From Bacteroidia bacterium (GTDB lineage Bacteria > Bacteroidota > Bacteroidia > B-17B0 > Aurantibacillaceae), in assembly GCA_022842625.1 (NCBI GenBank), contig JALHPG010000001.1, forward strand, positions 1 through 64,000: a DNA stretch of 64,000 bases, given 5' to 3'. The position numbers and the translations under genes are program-made. Under the pieces are notes generated by a model. It did not search any database. It worked only from the letters and a program-made list of their open reading frames with translations, and had not been told where the DNA came from. Below, piece by piece: positions 20,506 through 30,768 of this stretch (its first letter is position 1; every line of letters begins with the position of its first letter).

Positions 20506-21903
20506 TTACTGTTCGGACTTAAGTGTTTTTAATTTTAAATAATACATGCCTACACCATTGCAGTCATCGGCCATATAAATTAAGGTTTGTTTATTAGCCA
20601 CCACCGATTTATTTACTGGCGAAAATTTGTTGTTGGTCTTTTCTAATTTTGTTGAATCTATTGATCCGGCAACAAAATTATAATACTCGACCGAATCTCT
20701 GTTTCCTAAACAGGTATATAATTTTATTTTATCATTGAGCACATTAAAATCATACAGGATCCCAATCTTTGGTCTAATTTCGATAGAACCATCACTCACA
20801 TATTTTAAAAAAGCTAAGGATGGTAAAGCAAAAATTAATAAAGAGATCATAAAATATTTTAAGTTAAACCCCGGTTTTAACAATACTACCAATATAATAA
20901 ATATTGCCATTAACAGCCAAACTCTAGGATACTGAAGGGCTAAAGGAAACGCTGATAATTTATAAACCGGAATATTACTAATAATAAAAATCAAAATGCT
21001 AATAATAAAGATTGCTTTTGCTGGGAGATCTTTAAAAAGGAAGATAAATGGAAACAGAACAATTAAACCATAAACAGTTGAATATTTATTTAATAGAAAA
21101 AGTACCAGTATGGTTACAAAAAAAGAAATGAACGCATTTTGCCCTGAAACAATTTTTATATAACAACTAAAAACAACCGCATAAAAAAGTAATTGAACAA
21201 TAACTGCAATTATTGGGGCATTTATAATTGGAGATAGATTTAAATACGGATGTTGAACAAAGGCATTAAGCAAAAACGTATAAAAACTTTGATTAAAGAA
21301 ATAAAATGGAGCAGTAATGTCATTAGAAACCAACCGAGGTAAAACTTTTAAGTAATAGTAATTTATGGTTTCAGATCCAATTGTAAAATAACATATCAAG
21401 CCCAGCAGGGCAGAAAAAAGCATGATCCATTGAATGGCTTTCCATCCTTTTTTAACAATCAACATAATGGCAATAAATGCCGGAAAGATCTTTAATGCAA
21501 ATAGCAATGAAATTATCCATCCGATCCTCACATTTTTTTGCTTGTTAAACGCAATATAAAATTCAAACAATAAAGCAGTTACCAATAAGTACGTTTGCCC
21601 ATGATGGAAATTAGAAAAAAGGGGCTGCAAAAATATAAGTGGCAAAAAATAAAACCACACATTAAAAAACTTAAGTTCATTTATTAGTCGGTTTAATGAA
21701 AAGCAAAAAATAAAAAGACCAAAAAGATTAAACACCAATTTAGCAATTGATAGTTTTAAAAACGTAAATGGAAGGTAAAAAAGTAAGGAAAAGGGCGGGA
21801 CCGGCACATAATTCTCAAAAAAAACTCCCGATTCAAAGTGACGGATCTCGGTATTAAAAAAATGAATGTCTTGATAAAACTTTAAAGGATCTATCCCTTG
21901 CAA
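20506..21903 (-). CDS. GT87/DUF2029-like membrane glycosyltransferase (N-terminus extends beyond the TTG at 21903)
   Basis: Multi-TM; upstream in-frame sequence FIYFFFLVNCVLVFLTFNHPIGDFGNYYYGSKFFLQGIDPLKFY carries a GDF..YY..G.dP motif. Confidence 0.75.
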   Translation of the reverse strand: MQGIDPLKFYQDIHFFNTEIRHFESGVFFENYVPVPPFSLLFYLPFTFLKLSIAKLVFNLFGLFIFCFSLNRLINELKFFNVWFYFLPLIFLQPLFSNFHHGQTYLLVTALLFEFYIAFNKQKNVRIGWIISLLFALKIFPAFIAIMLIVKKGWKAIQWIMLFSALLGLICYFTIGSETINYYYLKVLPRLVSNDITAPFYFFNQSFYTFLLNAFVQHPYLNLSPIINAPIIAVIVQLLFYAVVFSCYIKIVSGQNAFISFFVTILVLFLLNKYSTVYGLIVLFPFIFLFKDLPAKAIFIISILIFIISNIPVYKLSAFPLALQYPRVWLLMAIFIILVVLLKPGFNLKYFMISLLIFALPSLAFLKYVSDGSIEIRPKIGILYDFNVLNDKIKLYTCLGNRDSVEYYNFVAGSIDSTKLEKTNNKFSPVNKSVVANKQTLIYMADDCNGVGMYYLKLKTLKSEQ

Positions 21904-22099
21904 AAAAAACTTACTGCCATAATAGTAATTACCAAAATCGCCAATTGGATGATTAAACGTTAAAAAAACAAGAACGCAATTTACAAGGAAGAAAAAATAG
22001 ATAAATTTCTTTTGAACCGAATTCTGAAATTTATTTTCAAAAAAAGCATCTAACCTTATTTTTACGGGATTTTTTATAGCGACTGGGGTTAATTCTGCT

Positions 22100-24535
22100 T
22101 TATTCGATCAACAATTTTTGGCTGTAAAGCATACTATTATCTTGCTCTATCTTTATAAAATAAGTGCCTTTTGCAAACTCACTTATATCCACAACGGTTA
22201 TTTTAGCGCTAATATCTCCATTCATTATAATTTTTCCTTCAATATCAAAAATAGTATAAGTATGTCTGATTTTTAGATCGCCTTTAAATTCAATGGTGCA
22301 TTTTTGTTTTGCAGGATTTGGGTAAACCTTCACATCAACCTTGTTACTTATATTTTTCACCAAACCAACGGTACTTGTATCGGTTGAATTTCCAAAAGTA
22401 TATTCTCCTAATTTTAAAGTATCTAACTCAATATACCCCTTACGCGTACCTGAAATAATTTTACTCATATACTTAACAGCTTTCCAATCATCTGCAGCAT
22501 TAGCTCTGTAAAACATTCGTATACTATCGCCATTAACAATGGTTAAAAGTGTATCCATGTAAGAATAAGTGCCACCAATTGTTTTATTACCATCATAATA
22601 AAAACCTACTTTCGCTCTAAAACCGGGAGATAAAATTCCCTCGATCTTCCAGAAATGTTGATTTGATAATTTATGATTTGCAGGATTATTTTTAAAACCA
22701 TCGGGCTTTACATAATTGTGAACCACGCGAACTAAACTAGAATCTAATCCTTTATTTTTAATAGACATATACACCTTTCCTAAATTCCAGGTTACATTTG
22801 TAACAGTTTTTAAGGTCTTAATTTCTGTCGAGGTTGCATCGTTGATCTTACTGTCATAATTTAATGCCTGATAAACCGGGATAAAAGGTATGTTAACAGT
22901 AAAAGTTCCAATTGCCCCGCTCATGGTTACTGTTTTAGTAACTGCCGACCAATCATTTTTAAAAAAACTCACTTCTAAGGGTACATTATTATGAAGGATA
23001 GTTGTACCAAACGTTTTTTGTTTTAACGAAATAATTGCATCGTAACTTGTTGGATTTACCTGAACATATTTAATTGAATCAATAGCAAAATGAGACCAAC
23101 CACCGGTAAAAACCCAGTTATTAAAAAAATCATTTAAGTTTTGGCTACTACTTGTTTGAAGCAGATTTTTAAATTCCACGCTATTCATACTTTTAAACGC
23201 TTTTTGTTGCATAACATATTGTGATCCATTAAAAAAAGCAGCATCTCCCATATAACCTCTTAATGTATGTGCCACATCGGCCCCCTTTTTATAAACATGG
23301 TCGCCGTAGGTTAGGCTATGCGGAATGCCGCTTATTGCTCTAAAGCCTCCTTCTTTTTTATGTAAAAATTGTAATAATTTATCGTGTTCGGCTTTTACCG
23401 CGTTTAAATATCTTGCTTTACCATATTTCCATTCTAAAAACATGTACGCGCTAAAAGTAGCCATGCCTTCATTTATCCACATATCTTCTTGTGTTTCGCA
23501 GGTAACCAAATCTCCCCACCAATGATGAGATAATTCATGCGCCATTAATTCTGATTCGTAGGCTATATTTACTAATGCTCTTGGGTAAGATATGTTTGTA
23601 GCGTGCTCCATAGCACCGCTATTAAAAGGAACTAGTGCGTATCCAAAACGATTCCAAACATATGGTCCGAAATAATTTTCAAAACCGTTTATGCAATTTT
23701 TTAAATTCACAAAACCATTTTTCATTGCTGTAGTATCGCTTGCCGCGCCAACTAAAGTAATAGGTTTAATGCCGCTTAATGTGTTAACTGTCCAATTTAC
23801 TTGACGGTATTTTGCAACAGAAACATTGGCCAGATATGTTGGAATTTCATCGTTTAAAACCCATTTTCGTGTGCGTTTATTTAATATAGATACATCAGAA
23901 ATTAATTGCCCGTTACAATATGCTGCACGAAGCGTATCGCAGGTAATATTAAATTCGTATTTACTTCTTTCTACAAAATTATCAAAGCATGGAAACCAAA
24001 CACGGCCATAATTATGTGGTTTGGCTCCAAACCCCACTCCTAAATTATATGCATACTGGTTACCGCCATGGTTGTCAAAATAAAAACCGCCCCAGCCACT
24101 TGGGTCGCCTTGTGGCAGTCCGTGATAATAAACTGTAAAAATGGAAGTATCAACGGTGTTTTTTGGTGCAACAAAATTTACTTTTAAAACAGTATCGTTA
24201 TAGGCGTAAGTTAATAAAGTAGAATTTTCTTTAACCGAATCGATGGTTAATTTTAAAAGATCAAAACGTATAAATGTTTTGTTATTTTGTTTTGGTGCAA
24301 ATCTAATTTGAGTGTTACCAATAATTTGTTTGTTTAGGGTATTACCAATTTCTAAGTTGATGGTGTATTTTAAAATATCAAAGGTATCGCTTCTAAGATT
24401 TTCGGGACTATAGTAAATAGGAACAGACGATTGAAGGTTTTTGTTGTATTGACAACCAACATGTGCGTTTTGTGCCAAAGCATTTAAGCTTAAAAAAGAA
24501 GCTAATAGGCAAACTGCTTTTAAATAAATTCTCAT
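22100..24535 (-). CDS. M1-family aminopeptidase with T9SS sorting domain
   Basis: GAMEHATNISYP, HELSHHWWGDLVTCETQEDMWINEGMATF; C-terminal VKVYPNPAKQKCTIEF...KGTYFIKIEQDNSMLYSQKLLIE. Confidence 0.95.
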   Translation of the reverse strand: MRIYLKAVCLLASFLSLNALAQNAHVGCQYNKNLQSSVPIYYSPENLRSDTFDILKYTINLEIGNTLNKQIIGNTQIRFAPKQNNKTFIRFDLLKLTIDSVKENSTLLTYAYNDTVLKVNFVAPKNTVDTSIFTVYYHGLPQGDPSGWGGFYFDNHGGNQYAYNLGVGFGAKPHNYGRVWFPCFDNFVERSKYEFNITCDTLRAAYCNGQLISDVSILNKRTRKWVLNDEIPTYLANVSVAKYRQVNWTVNTLSGIKPITLVGAASDTTAMKNGFVNLKNCINGFENYFGPYVWNRFGYALVPFNSGAMEHATNISYPRALVNIAYESELMAHELSHHWWGDLVTCETQEDMWINEGMATFSAYMFLEWKYGKARYLNAVKAEHDKLLQFLHKKEGGFRAISGIPHSLTYGDHVYKKGADVAHTLRGYMGDAAFFNGSQYVMQQKAFKSMNSVEFKNLLQTSSSQNLNDFFNNWVFTGGWSHFAIDSIKYVQVNPTSYDAIISLKQKTFGTTILHNNVPLEVSFFKNDWSAVTKTVTMSGAIGTFTVNIPFIPVYQALNYDSKINDATSTEIKTLKTVTNVTWNLGKVYMSIKNKGLDSSLVRVVHNYVKPDGFKNNPANHKLSNQHFWKIEGILSPGFRAKVGFYYDGNKTIGGTYSYMDTLLTIVNGDSIRMFYRANAADDWKAVKYMSKIISGTRKGYIELDTLKLGEYTFGNSTDTSTVGLVKNISNKVDVKVYPNPAKQKCTIEFKGDLKIRHTYTIFDIEGKIIMNGDISAKITVVDISEFAKGTYFIKIEQDNSMLYSQKLLIE

Positions 24536-24613
24536 AATCTAAATTTATGAAAAATATCTTTACGATGATCGGTAAAAATTTCTCAGAAGTTAAGGTTAAA
24601 AGATCTGATTAAA

Positions 24614-25579
24614 TCACATGTAATTTCCCTTTAATAGGTAATTAGTGACGTAATCATTAACGCCATCCTCAAGACTGGTAAATTTTTTTGAATAACCAGC
24701 ACTGATCAATTTATTCATATTAGCCTCAGTAAAATATTGGTACTTATCTCTAATATCAATAGGCGTATCAATAAACTCTATGTTAGGTTCAATATTTAAA
24801 GCTTTAAATGTAGCATTGGCAAGATCTAAAAATGTGCGTGCTTTGCCGCTACCTAAATTATAAATGCCACTTTTAATCTTAGTAGAAAATAAAAACCAAA
24901 TAACATTAACCACATCCTTTACATAAACAAAATCGCGTAATTGACCGCCATCAGTATAATTAGGATTGTGTGATCTGAACAACTTAACCTTTCCGTTAGT
25001 ATTAATTTGATGAAACGAATGAAAGATCACTGAAGCCATTCTACCTTTATGATATTCGTTGGGGCCATACACATTAAAGAATTTTAATCCATGCCAGTTT
25101 GGTGGAGCTAATTTTTGTTGAAGTGCCCAAATATCAAAATCATTTTTACTCTCCCCGTATAAATTTAACGGTTTTAATAGCGGTATTTTAGTTTCATCAT
25201 CGTCATATCCGTTTTCACCCAAACCATAAGTTGCTGCAGAAGAAGCATAAATTAATGAAATGCTGTTTTTTGCACATATGTCCCAAATTGCTTTAGTATA
25301 ATTTAAGTTTAACTCATTTAATATATTTATATCCTTTTCTGTTGTATCTGTTCTGGCGCCTATATGAATAACATCGGTTACAATATTGTAATTCTTATCA
25401 AACCATTCAATAAAATGTTTACGCTCTATCTTTTGATAAAAGGTTTTTAAAGTATAATTAGCCTGCTTGTCTGTAATAGAAAAATCATCTACAAGTATTA
25501 AATTGGTAACACCTTCCGAATTAAATTTTGAAACAAGGCAACTGCCTATAAATCCTGCTGAACCGGTAATAACTATCAT
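24614..25579 (-). CDS. hldD: ADP-L-glycero-D-manno-heptose 6-epimerase
   Basis: ITGSAGFIGSCLVSKFN, YASSAATYGLGENGY, KFFNVYGPNEYHKGRMASV. Confidence 0.93.
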   Translation of the reverse strand: MIVITGSAGFIGSCLVSKFNSEGVTNLILVDDFSITDKQANYTLKTFYQKIERKHFIEWFDKNYNIVTDVIHIGARTDTTEKDINILNELNLNYTKAIWDICAKNSISLIYASSAATYGLGENGYDDDETKIPLLKPLNLYGESKNDFDIWALQQKLAPPNWHGLKFFNVYGPNEYHKGRMASVIFHSFHQINTNGKVKLFRSHNPNYTDGGQLRDFVYVKDVVNVIWFLFSTKIKSGIYNLGSGKARTFLDLANATFKALNIEPNIEFIDTPIDIRDKYQYFTEANMNKLISAGYSKKFTSLEDGVNDYVTNYLLKGNYM

Positions 25580-25668
25580 ATCTAAATTTGAAGGATAAAG
25601 TTAATTAAAAATTGCGTTGATAATAGGATTTTGTTTTTAGATAATTTTTATAGAAATTAGAATTATAT

Positions 25669-27465
25669 ATGGAAATTAAACGTGTATTCGATATACTCGA
25701 TAATCTTAAAATTTCATCTTCAAAAAATGATATTTTAAATGCTAAAGAAAAACAGTCCGGCCAACAGGACGGCAAAAAATGGGTTAATTACAGTGTTACC
25801 GATTTTGCTTTTAGCGCCAATGCTGTAAGCTCGGCATTATTATATTTAGGTTTAAAAAGTGGAGATAGCGTTGCTATTATGGCATCAAATATGCCGCAAT
25901 GGAATTTTGTGGATTATGGTGCCCAGCAAGTAGCTATGCCAACTATTCCAATTTTTCCAACTATTAGCGGCAACGACCTAAAATATATTTTAAACCATAG
26001 CGAAGCTAAAATTATTTTTATTTCAGAAAAATCTGCTTACCAAAAACTGGTTAGCATGGAGGGTGAATTGCCGCATTTAAAATATGTGTTCAGTTTTTTT
26101 CCTGTAGCCGAGGTTAAACCTTTTTCAGAATTTTTGGAATTAGGAAATCAAAATAGTGCACTTGATACAATTGAACAAATAAAAAATGGAATTAAAGAAG
26201 AAGATCTTTTAACCATTTTATATACCTCCGGCACTACAGGGCAACCAAAGGGAGTAATGATCACCCACAAAAATATGATAAGCAATGTGTTGATCTGTAA
26301 AGACATTGCTCCATTTAGAATTGAATGGCGTGCTTTAAGTTTTTTACCGCTTAACCATGTGTATGAACGTTTTTTAAATACACTTTATCTCTATCAAAAC
26401 GTTAGTATTTATTATGCCGAAAGCATTGAAACCATTGGCGATAATTGCCGGGAGTTGCACCCGCACATTTTTGTGGCAGTGCCCAGAGTTTTAGAACGAG
26501 TTTTAGAACGAATTATTTCTGCCGGTGAAAAACTGGAAGGTTTTAAAAAGAAAATTTTTAATTGGAGTCTTTCCATAGCACAACGTTATGAATTAGATGG
26601 TGCAAACGGACCATGGTATGAATTTCAACGAAAAATTTGCGACATTTTAGTTTACAAAAAATGGCGTGCAGCAGTTGGCGGCAAAGTAGAAGTAATTGTA
26701 AGCGGCGGCGCAGCGCTTAATCCAAAAATTGAGCGCATTTTTGCCTGTGCAAATTTAAAAGTGCTGCAAGGTTATGGCTTAACCGAAACATGTGTGGTGG
26801 TTGCAGTTAATCGTTTAGGTCCGGGTAACAGTATGTTTGGTACCGTTGGAAAAGTAGTGGAAAATTCGGAAGTAAAAATTGCCGAAGAAGATAGCGAGAT
26901 ATTAATGCGCGGACCAAGTTTAATGAAAGGTTATTATAAAAACCCCGAAGCAACTGCCGAAGCAATAGATAAAGATGGTTGGTTTCATACAGGAGATATT
27001 GGAACGATAATTAATGGTAAGTTTTTAAAGATAACCGACCGCAAAAAAGAAATTTTTAAAAGCAGTGCCGGTAAATACATTTCTCCGGTAGCAATAGAAA
27101 ATAAATTAAAGGAAAGTAAATATATAGAGCACTGTATGGTAATTGGCGAAGGTCAAAAATATGCCTCGGCCTTAATTATACCATCAATTACAAACTTTAA
27201 GGAGCATTTTAATAAAAATAATATTGATTGGCCGGGTAACGATGTTTTGCATGAACATGAAGAGATCAAAAAAATAATTAATGCACATATTAAGGAGGTT
27301 AATGCCTCTCTTGCGCCTTACGAACAATTAAAACGCAGTCAACTAATTAAGGGTAACTGGACTGTTGAAACAGGAGAAATTACTCCCAAACTAAGTTTAA
27401 AGCGCAAAAACATTGCTGAGCAAAACAAGGAAATAATTATTAGGATCTTTGGTGAGGGCGAGTAA
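25669..27465 (+). CDS. long-chain fatty acid-CoA ligase / AMP-dependent synthetase
   Basis: ILYTSGTTGQPKGVMITHKN, LQGYGLTETC, GWFHTGDIG, ITDRKKEIFKSSAGKYISP. Confidence 0.95.
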   Translation: MEIKRVFDILDNLKISSSKNDILNAKEKQSGQQDGKKWVNYSVTDFAFSANAVSSALLYLGLKSGDSVAIMASNMPQWNFVDYGAQQVAMPTIPIFPTISGNDLKYILNHSEAKIIFISEKSAYQKLVSMEGELPHLKYVFSFFPVAEVKPFSEFLELGNQNSALDTIEQIKNGIKEEDLLTILYTSGTTGQPKGVMITHKNMISNVLICKDIAPFRIEWRALSFLPLNHVYERFLNTLYLYQNVSIYYAESIETIGDNCRELHPHIFVAVPRVLERVLERIISAGEKLEGFKKKIFNWSLSIAQRYELDGANGPWYEFQRKICDILVYKKWRAAVGGKVEVIVSGGAALNPKIERIFACANLKVLQGYGLTETCVVVAVNRLGPGNSMFGTVGKVVENSEVKIAEEDSEILMRGPSLMKGYYKNPEATAEAIDKDGWFHTGDIGTIINGKFLKITDRKKEIFKSSAGKYISPVAIENKLKESKYIEHCMVIGEGQKYASALIIPSITNFKEHFNKNNIDWPGNDVLHEHEEIKKIINAHIKEVNASLAPYEQLKRSQLIKGNWTVETGEITPKLSLKRKNIAEQNKEIIIRIFGEGE

Positions 27466-27478
27466 AAAAACTCTAAAG

Positions 27479-28507
27479 CTACGACCAAACTTTTGTACCC
27501 TCGGTACAATTGGTACAAATATCAATTTGGTTTCTGCTCTTTAATATAGAGCGTCTGAAATTAGTATACGGAGCAGAAAACCAAATACTCTCAAAAGTAT
27601 CGGTTTCTAAATTCCCTAATTTGTATTTGGCGTCTTTATCAAAACAACATGGCACAATTTTACCATCCCAGGTAATTACACAACCTTGCCACATACGCCA
27701 GCATTGGTTCAATAATTTGTTCTTTAATTCGTACCGATAACTATCGGTATTACCAGAATCGCTTTTTTTATAACGAGAATACAATTCATTTTCCGGAATA
27801 AGATCATGCCCGTTCTCAAAATCGTAGATCTGGGCAGTTTTTATCTTTACCTCATCAACTCCCAATTCTTTCCCTAATTTTTTTACAGCTTCAATTTGGT
27901 GCTCGTTGGTTTTAAAAACCACAAATTGCCAAACAACGTGTGGCGTGCTGCTTTTTAATAATTGTTTTTGCCTTAAAATTTCTTTGGTACCCTCAATTAC
28001 TTTGGTGTATTGTCCGCCGATTCTATATTTTTCATAAACTTCCTGAGTAATACCATCTACAGAAATAATTAGCTTATCCAATTTGCTTAAAACTGTTTGT
28101 TTAGCATTTTCTTCAGTTAAATAATGTGCATTGGTGCTTGTAATGGTAAATATGTTATTATCATTAGCAAACGAAACCATTTTTAAAAAGTCGGGGTTCA
28201 AATAAGGTTCACCTTGAAAATAAAAGGTAAGGCTATGTAGATGCTTTTTAGTTTGAAGAATGATCTTTTCGAACAATTGGTTTTGCAGCATTCCGGTTGG
28301 GCGGGTAAATTCTCTTAATCCACTTGGGCACTGCGGACAGCGTAAATTACAACTCGTGGTAGGTTCTATACTTATAAAAAAAGGCAATCCAATTTGAACG
28401 GGTTTATTAATTAATCGCGAGTAATAAAATCCAAAAGCCAATTTTAAAAAGTTAAATACTTTATAAATGGATAGTTTTTTAAATATTTTAAGATAATACT
28501 GTATCAA
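27479..28507 (-). CDS. radical SAM / SPASM domain protein
   Basis: PTTSCNLRCPQCPSG and C-terminal CWRMWQGCVITWDGKIVPCCFDKD. Confidence 0.9.
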   Translation of the reverse strand: MIQYYLKIFKKLSIYKVFNFLKLAFGFYYSRLINKPVQIGLPFFISIEPTTSCNLRCPQCPSGLREFTRPTGMLQNQLFEKIILQTKKHLHSLTFYFQGEPYLNPDFLKMVSFANDNNIFTITSTNAHYLTEENAKQTVLSKLDKLIISVDGITQEVYEKYRIGGQYTKVIEGTKEILRQKQLLKSSTPHVVWQFVVFKTNEHQIEAVKKLGKELGVDEVKIKTAQIYDFENGHDLIPENELYSRYKKSDSGNTDSYRYELKNKLLNQCWRMWQGCVITWDGKIVPCCFDKDAKYKLGNLETDTFESIWFSAPYTNFRRSILKSRNQIDICTNCTEGTKVWS

Positions 28508-28566
28508 CTGTGTTATGTAAAGATATGCTTTAATGGAATAATGTTTTACTTTTACGGTGTTAATTA

Positions 28567-30204
28567 ATGAGTAAACAGCTATTTAAAATAATTTTTCCGG
28601 CACTGGCAATTCTATTATTTGCAAAATGCGCGCAGGTTGCTCCTTTAAATGGTGGTAAACGAGATGTTGATCCGCCAAAACTGATCGAAGCTATTCCTTT
28701 AAATAGGACGATCAATTTTAACTCAGATCAGATCGTTCTAAAATTTAACGAGAATGTAAAACTTCAGGATCTGCCAAATCAATTAATAGTGTCTCCAAAA
28801 CTAAGTTTTGATCCGGATATTGAAGCTGACGGAAAAAAAATCACCATATCATTTAAAAAGCAAACACTTTTACCAAATACTACCTATCGGTTTTATTTTG
28901 GAAAAGCTGTTATAGATATGACAGAAGGAAACGCTATTCCAAATTTTGAATATGTGTTTGCTACAGGCAATAACATTGATTCTTTAAAAATAAAAGGCAC
29001 AATAATAAACGCCTTTAATAATAAGCCCGAAAGTGATGTTACAATAGGTCTTTATAACATTACCGAAGAAGTTGACAGCTTGCCTTACAAAAGATCTCCC
29101 AACTATATTACCCGAACTTCTCAAAACGGCTCATTTCAATTTACCAATTTACCCTATACTATATATAAGGTATTTGGATTTTTAGATAAAAACAAGAATT
29201 ACTTATATGACGGTGATGCTGAAAAGATTTCCTTTTACGGATCTGATCTTGATCTTAAAAGCGACACAAGCATCAAATTATCTCTGTTTAAAGAGGAGCC
29301 GGCAAAAGTTTTTATAAAAAAAATAAACTCACCCTATTTTGGCTTCACGCAAATAATATTGAATAAAAAAAGCCTTTTAAGTTTAAATACCTTAAATAAG
29401 TCCGACGAAAAAAATATTTATGAAACAAACCCGGGAATTGAAAAAGACACTTTATCCTTCTATTATAAAAACATAAAAGACACTTTGCCCCTAATTCTAA
29501 AAAATAGTTCGTTTAAAAAGATCGATACTATTAAAGTACAACTCCCAAAAACAAATGCTTTAAAAAAGAATTTCAGTTTCACCACAAATGCATCCACAGG
29601 AAAGCTGCCTCTTCAAAAGCCTCTGCAGATAAGGTTTATAAACTGGATGGACACAAACAAGCTTGCTATTTCAAAAATTAAACTAACCAGTAAAACAGAT
29701 AGTTTGATCAAAATAGAGAAACTAAACTATAAATGGTTAAACATAACAACACTTGAAATTGGTAATAAACTAAAACAAGGCATTCGTTATTCTTTAAAAG
29801 TTGATACAAATGCTTTTTTTGATGAGAATGGAATCAAAAACGATAGTTTAAAGCTGGAATTTGAAACCGAAAATGAAAATGAACTTGGAAAATTATCCTT
29901 AAAACTCCTTTTTAATAAAAAACAAGGTTATTTAATTCAGCTTATCGATCAACAAGAACAAATTGTAAAAGAGAAATTTATTTCATTCAGTTTATCAGGA
30001 AGTAACGCTACAACCATTGATTTTACTAATGTTACACCAGGAACCTATCAAATTAAAATTGTGTTTGATGATAACGAAAATAAAAAATGGGATACCGGTA
30101 ATATTATTTCTAAAATTCAACCGGAACATGTTTTTATTCATCCAAAACCAATAAAAATTTTATCTGATTGGGAAATTGAGGAAGAAATTTTAATTAAGGA
30201 GTAA
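28567..30204 (+). CDS. Ig-like domain (SbsA-type) lipoprotein
   Basis: Lipobox LLFAKCAQVAPLNGGKRDVDPPKL; FNENVKL...LLPNTTYRFYFG. Confidence 0.8.
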   Translation: MSKQLFKIIFPALAILLFAKCAQVAPLNGGKRDVDPPKLIEAIPLNRTINFNSDQIVLKFNENVKLQDLPNQLIVSPKLSFDPDIEADGKKITISFKKQTLLPNTTYRFYFGKAVIDMTEGNAIPNFEYVFATGNNIDSLKIKGTIINAFNNKPESDVTIGLYNITEEVDSLPYKRSPNYITRTSQNGSFQFTNLPYTIYKVFGFLDKNKNYLYDGDAEKISFYGSDLDLKSDTSIKLSLFKEEPAKVFIKKINSPYFGFTQIILNKKSLLSLNTLNKSDEKNIYETNPGIEKDTLSFYYKNIKDTLPLILKNSSFKKIDTIKVQLPKTNALKKNFSFTTNASTGKLPLQKPLQIRFINWMDTNKLAISKIKLTSKTDSLIKIEKLNYKWLNITTLEIGNKLKQGIRYSLKVDTNAFFDENGIKNDSLKLEFETENENELGKLSLKLLFNKKQGYLIQLIDQQEQIVKEKFISFSLSGSNATTIDFTNVTPGTYQIKIVFDDNENKKWDTGNIISKIQPEHVFIHPKPIKILSDWEIEEEILIKE

Positions 30205-30487
30205 AAAAATTAGATTTGGTTTTTTTAGCCTTTTTCTCAAAAAAAGAGTCGCATTTTTTTCATCTAAATTCATCAACCTCTTGAAACACCAATAAAATCA
30301 ATATATACAGACTGCTATGAAATTTATTTTTAATTTAAATCTCCATACTGTAGTATTTATTTTGGGTTTTAAATTCCGCTATTAACAATTTCAACAAATC
30401 AATGTTGAAAAAATAAACACTTAATAATTAGATAACATAGAAAAATTTATTTACTTCGTATCAACAAATCTCAAAAACAAAAAAACC

Positions 30488-30652
30488 ATGGCAAAAAAAG
30501 CAACAGCTAAAAAAGCTACAGCAAAAAAAGCAGCTCCTAAGAAAGCAGCAAAAAAAGCAGTAAAAAAAGCAGCTCCTAAGAAAGCAGCTAAAAAAGCAGT
30601 AAAAAAAGCAGCTCCTAAGAAAGCAGCTAAAAAAGCAGCTAAGAAAAAGTAA
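30488..30652 (+). CDS. histone H1-like Lys/Ala-rich repeat protein (54 aa), absent from the ORF track
   Basis: ATG...TAA giving MAKKATAKKATAKKAAPKKAAKKAVKKAAPKKAAKKAVKKAAPKKAAKKAAKKK, followed at once by a strong terminator. Confidence 0.88.
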   Translation: MAKKATAKKATAKKAAPKKAAKKAVKKAAPKKAAKKAVKKAAPKKAAKKAAKKK

Positions 30653-30656
30653 AAAG

Positions 30657-30684
30657 AAGCCCCGCACAAGCGGGGTTTTTTTTT
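30657..30684 (+). terminator. intrinsic terminator
   Basis: CCCCGC-ACAA-GCGGGG followed by T9. Confidence 0.9.
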
Positions 30685-30768
30685 GACCTTTTTTTTGCAT
30701 TAAACAAAATTCATCATCTAAAAATTTAATTTATATTTACAGTCATATATTAAAAAAAGAAAAACTAG

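Noticed and set aside
30451-30700. Minus-strand ORFs (72 and 79 aa, Phe/Ala- and Cys/Phe-rich)
   Set aside because: They are the antisense shadow of the Lys/Ala-rich histone-like gene (30488-30652), which has a proper ATG, stop and downstream terminator.
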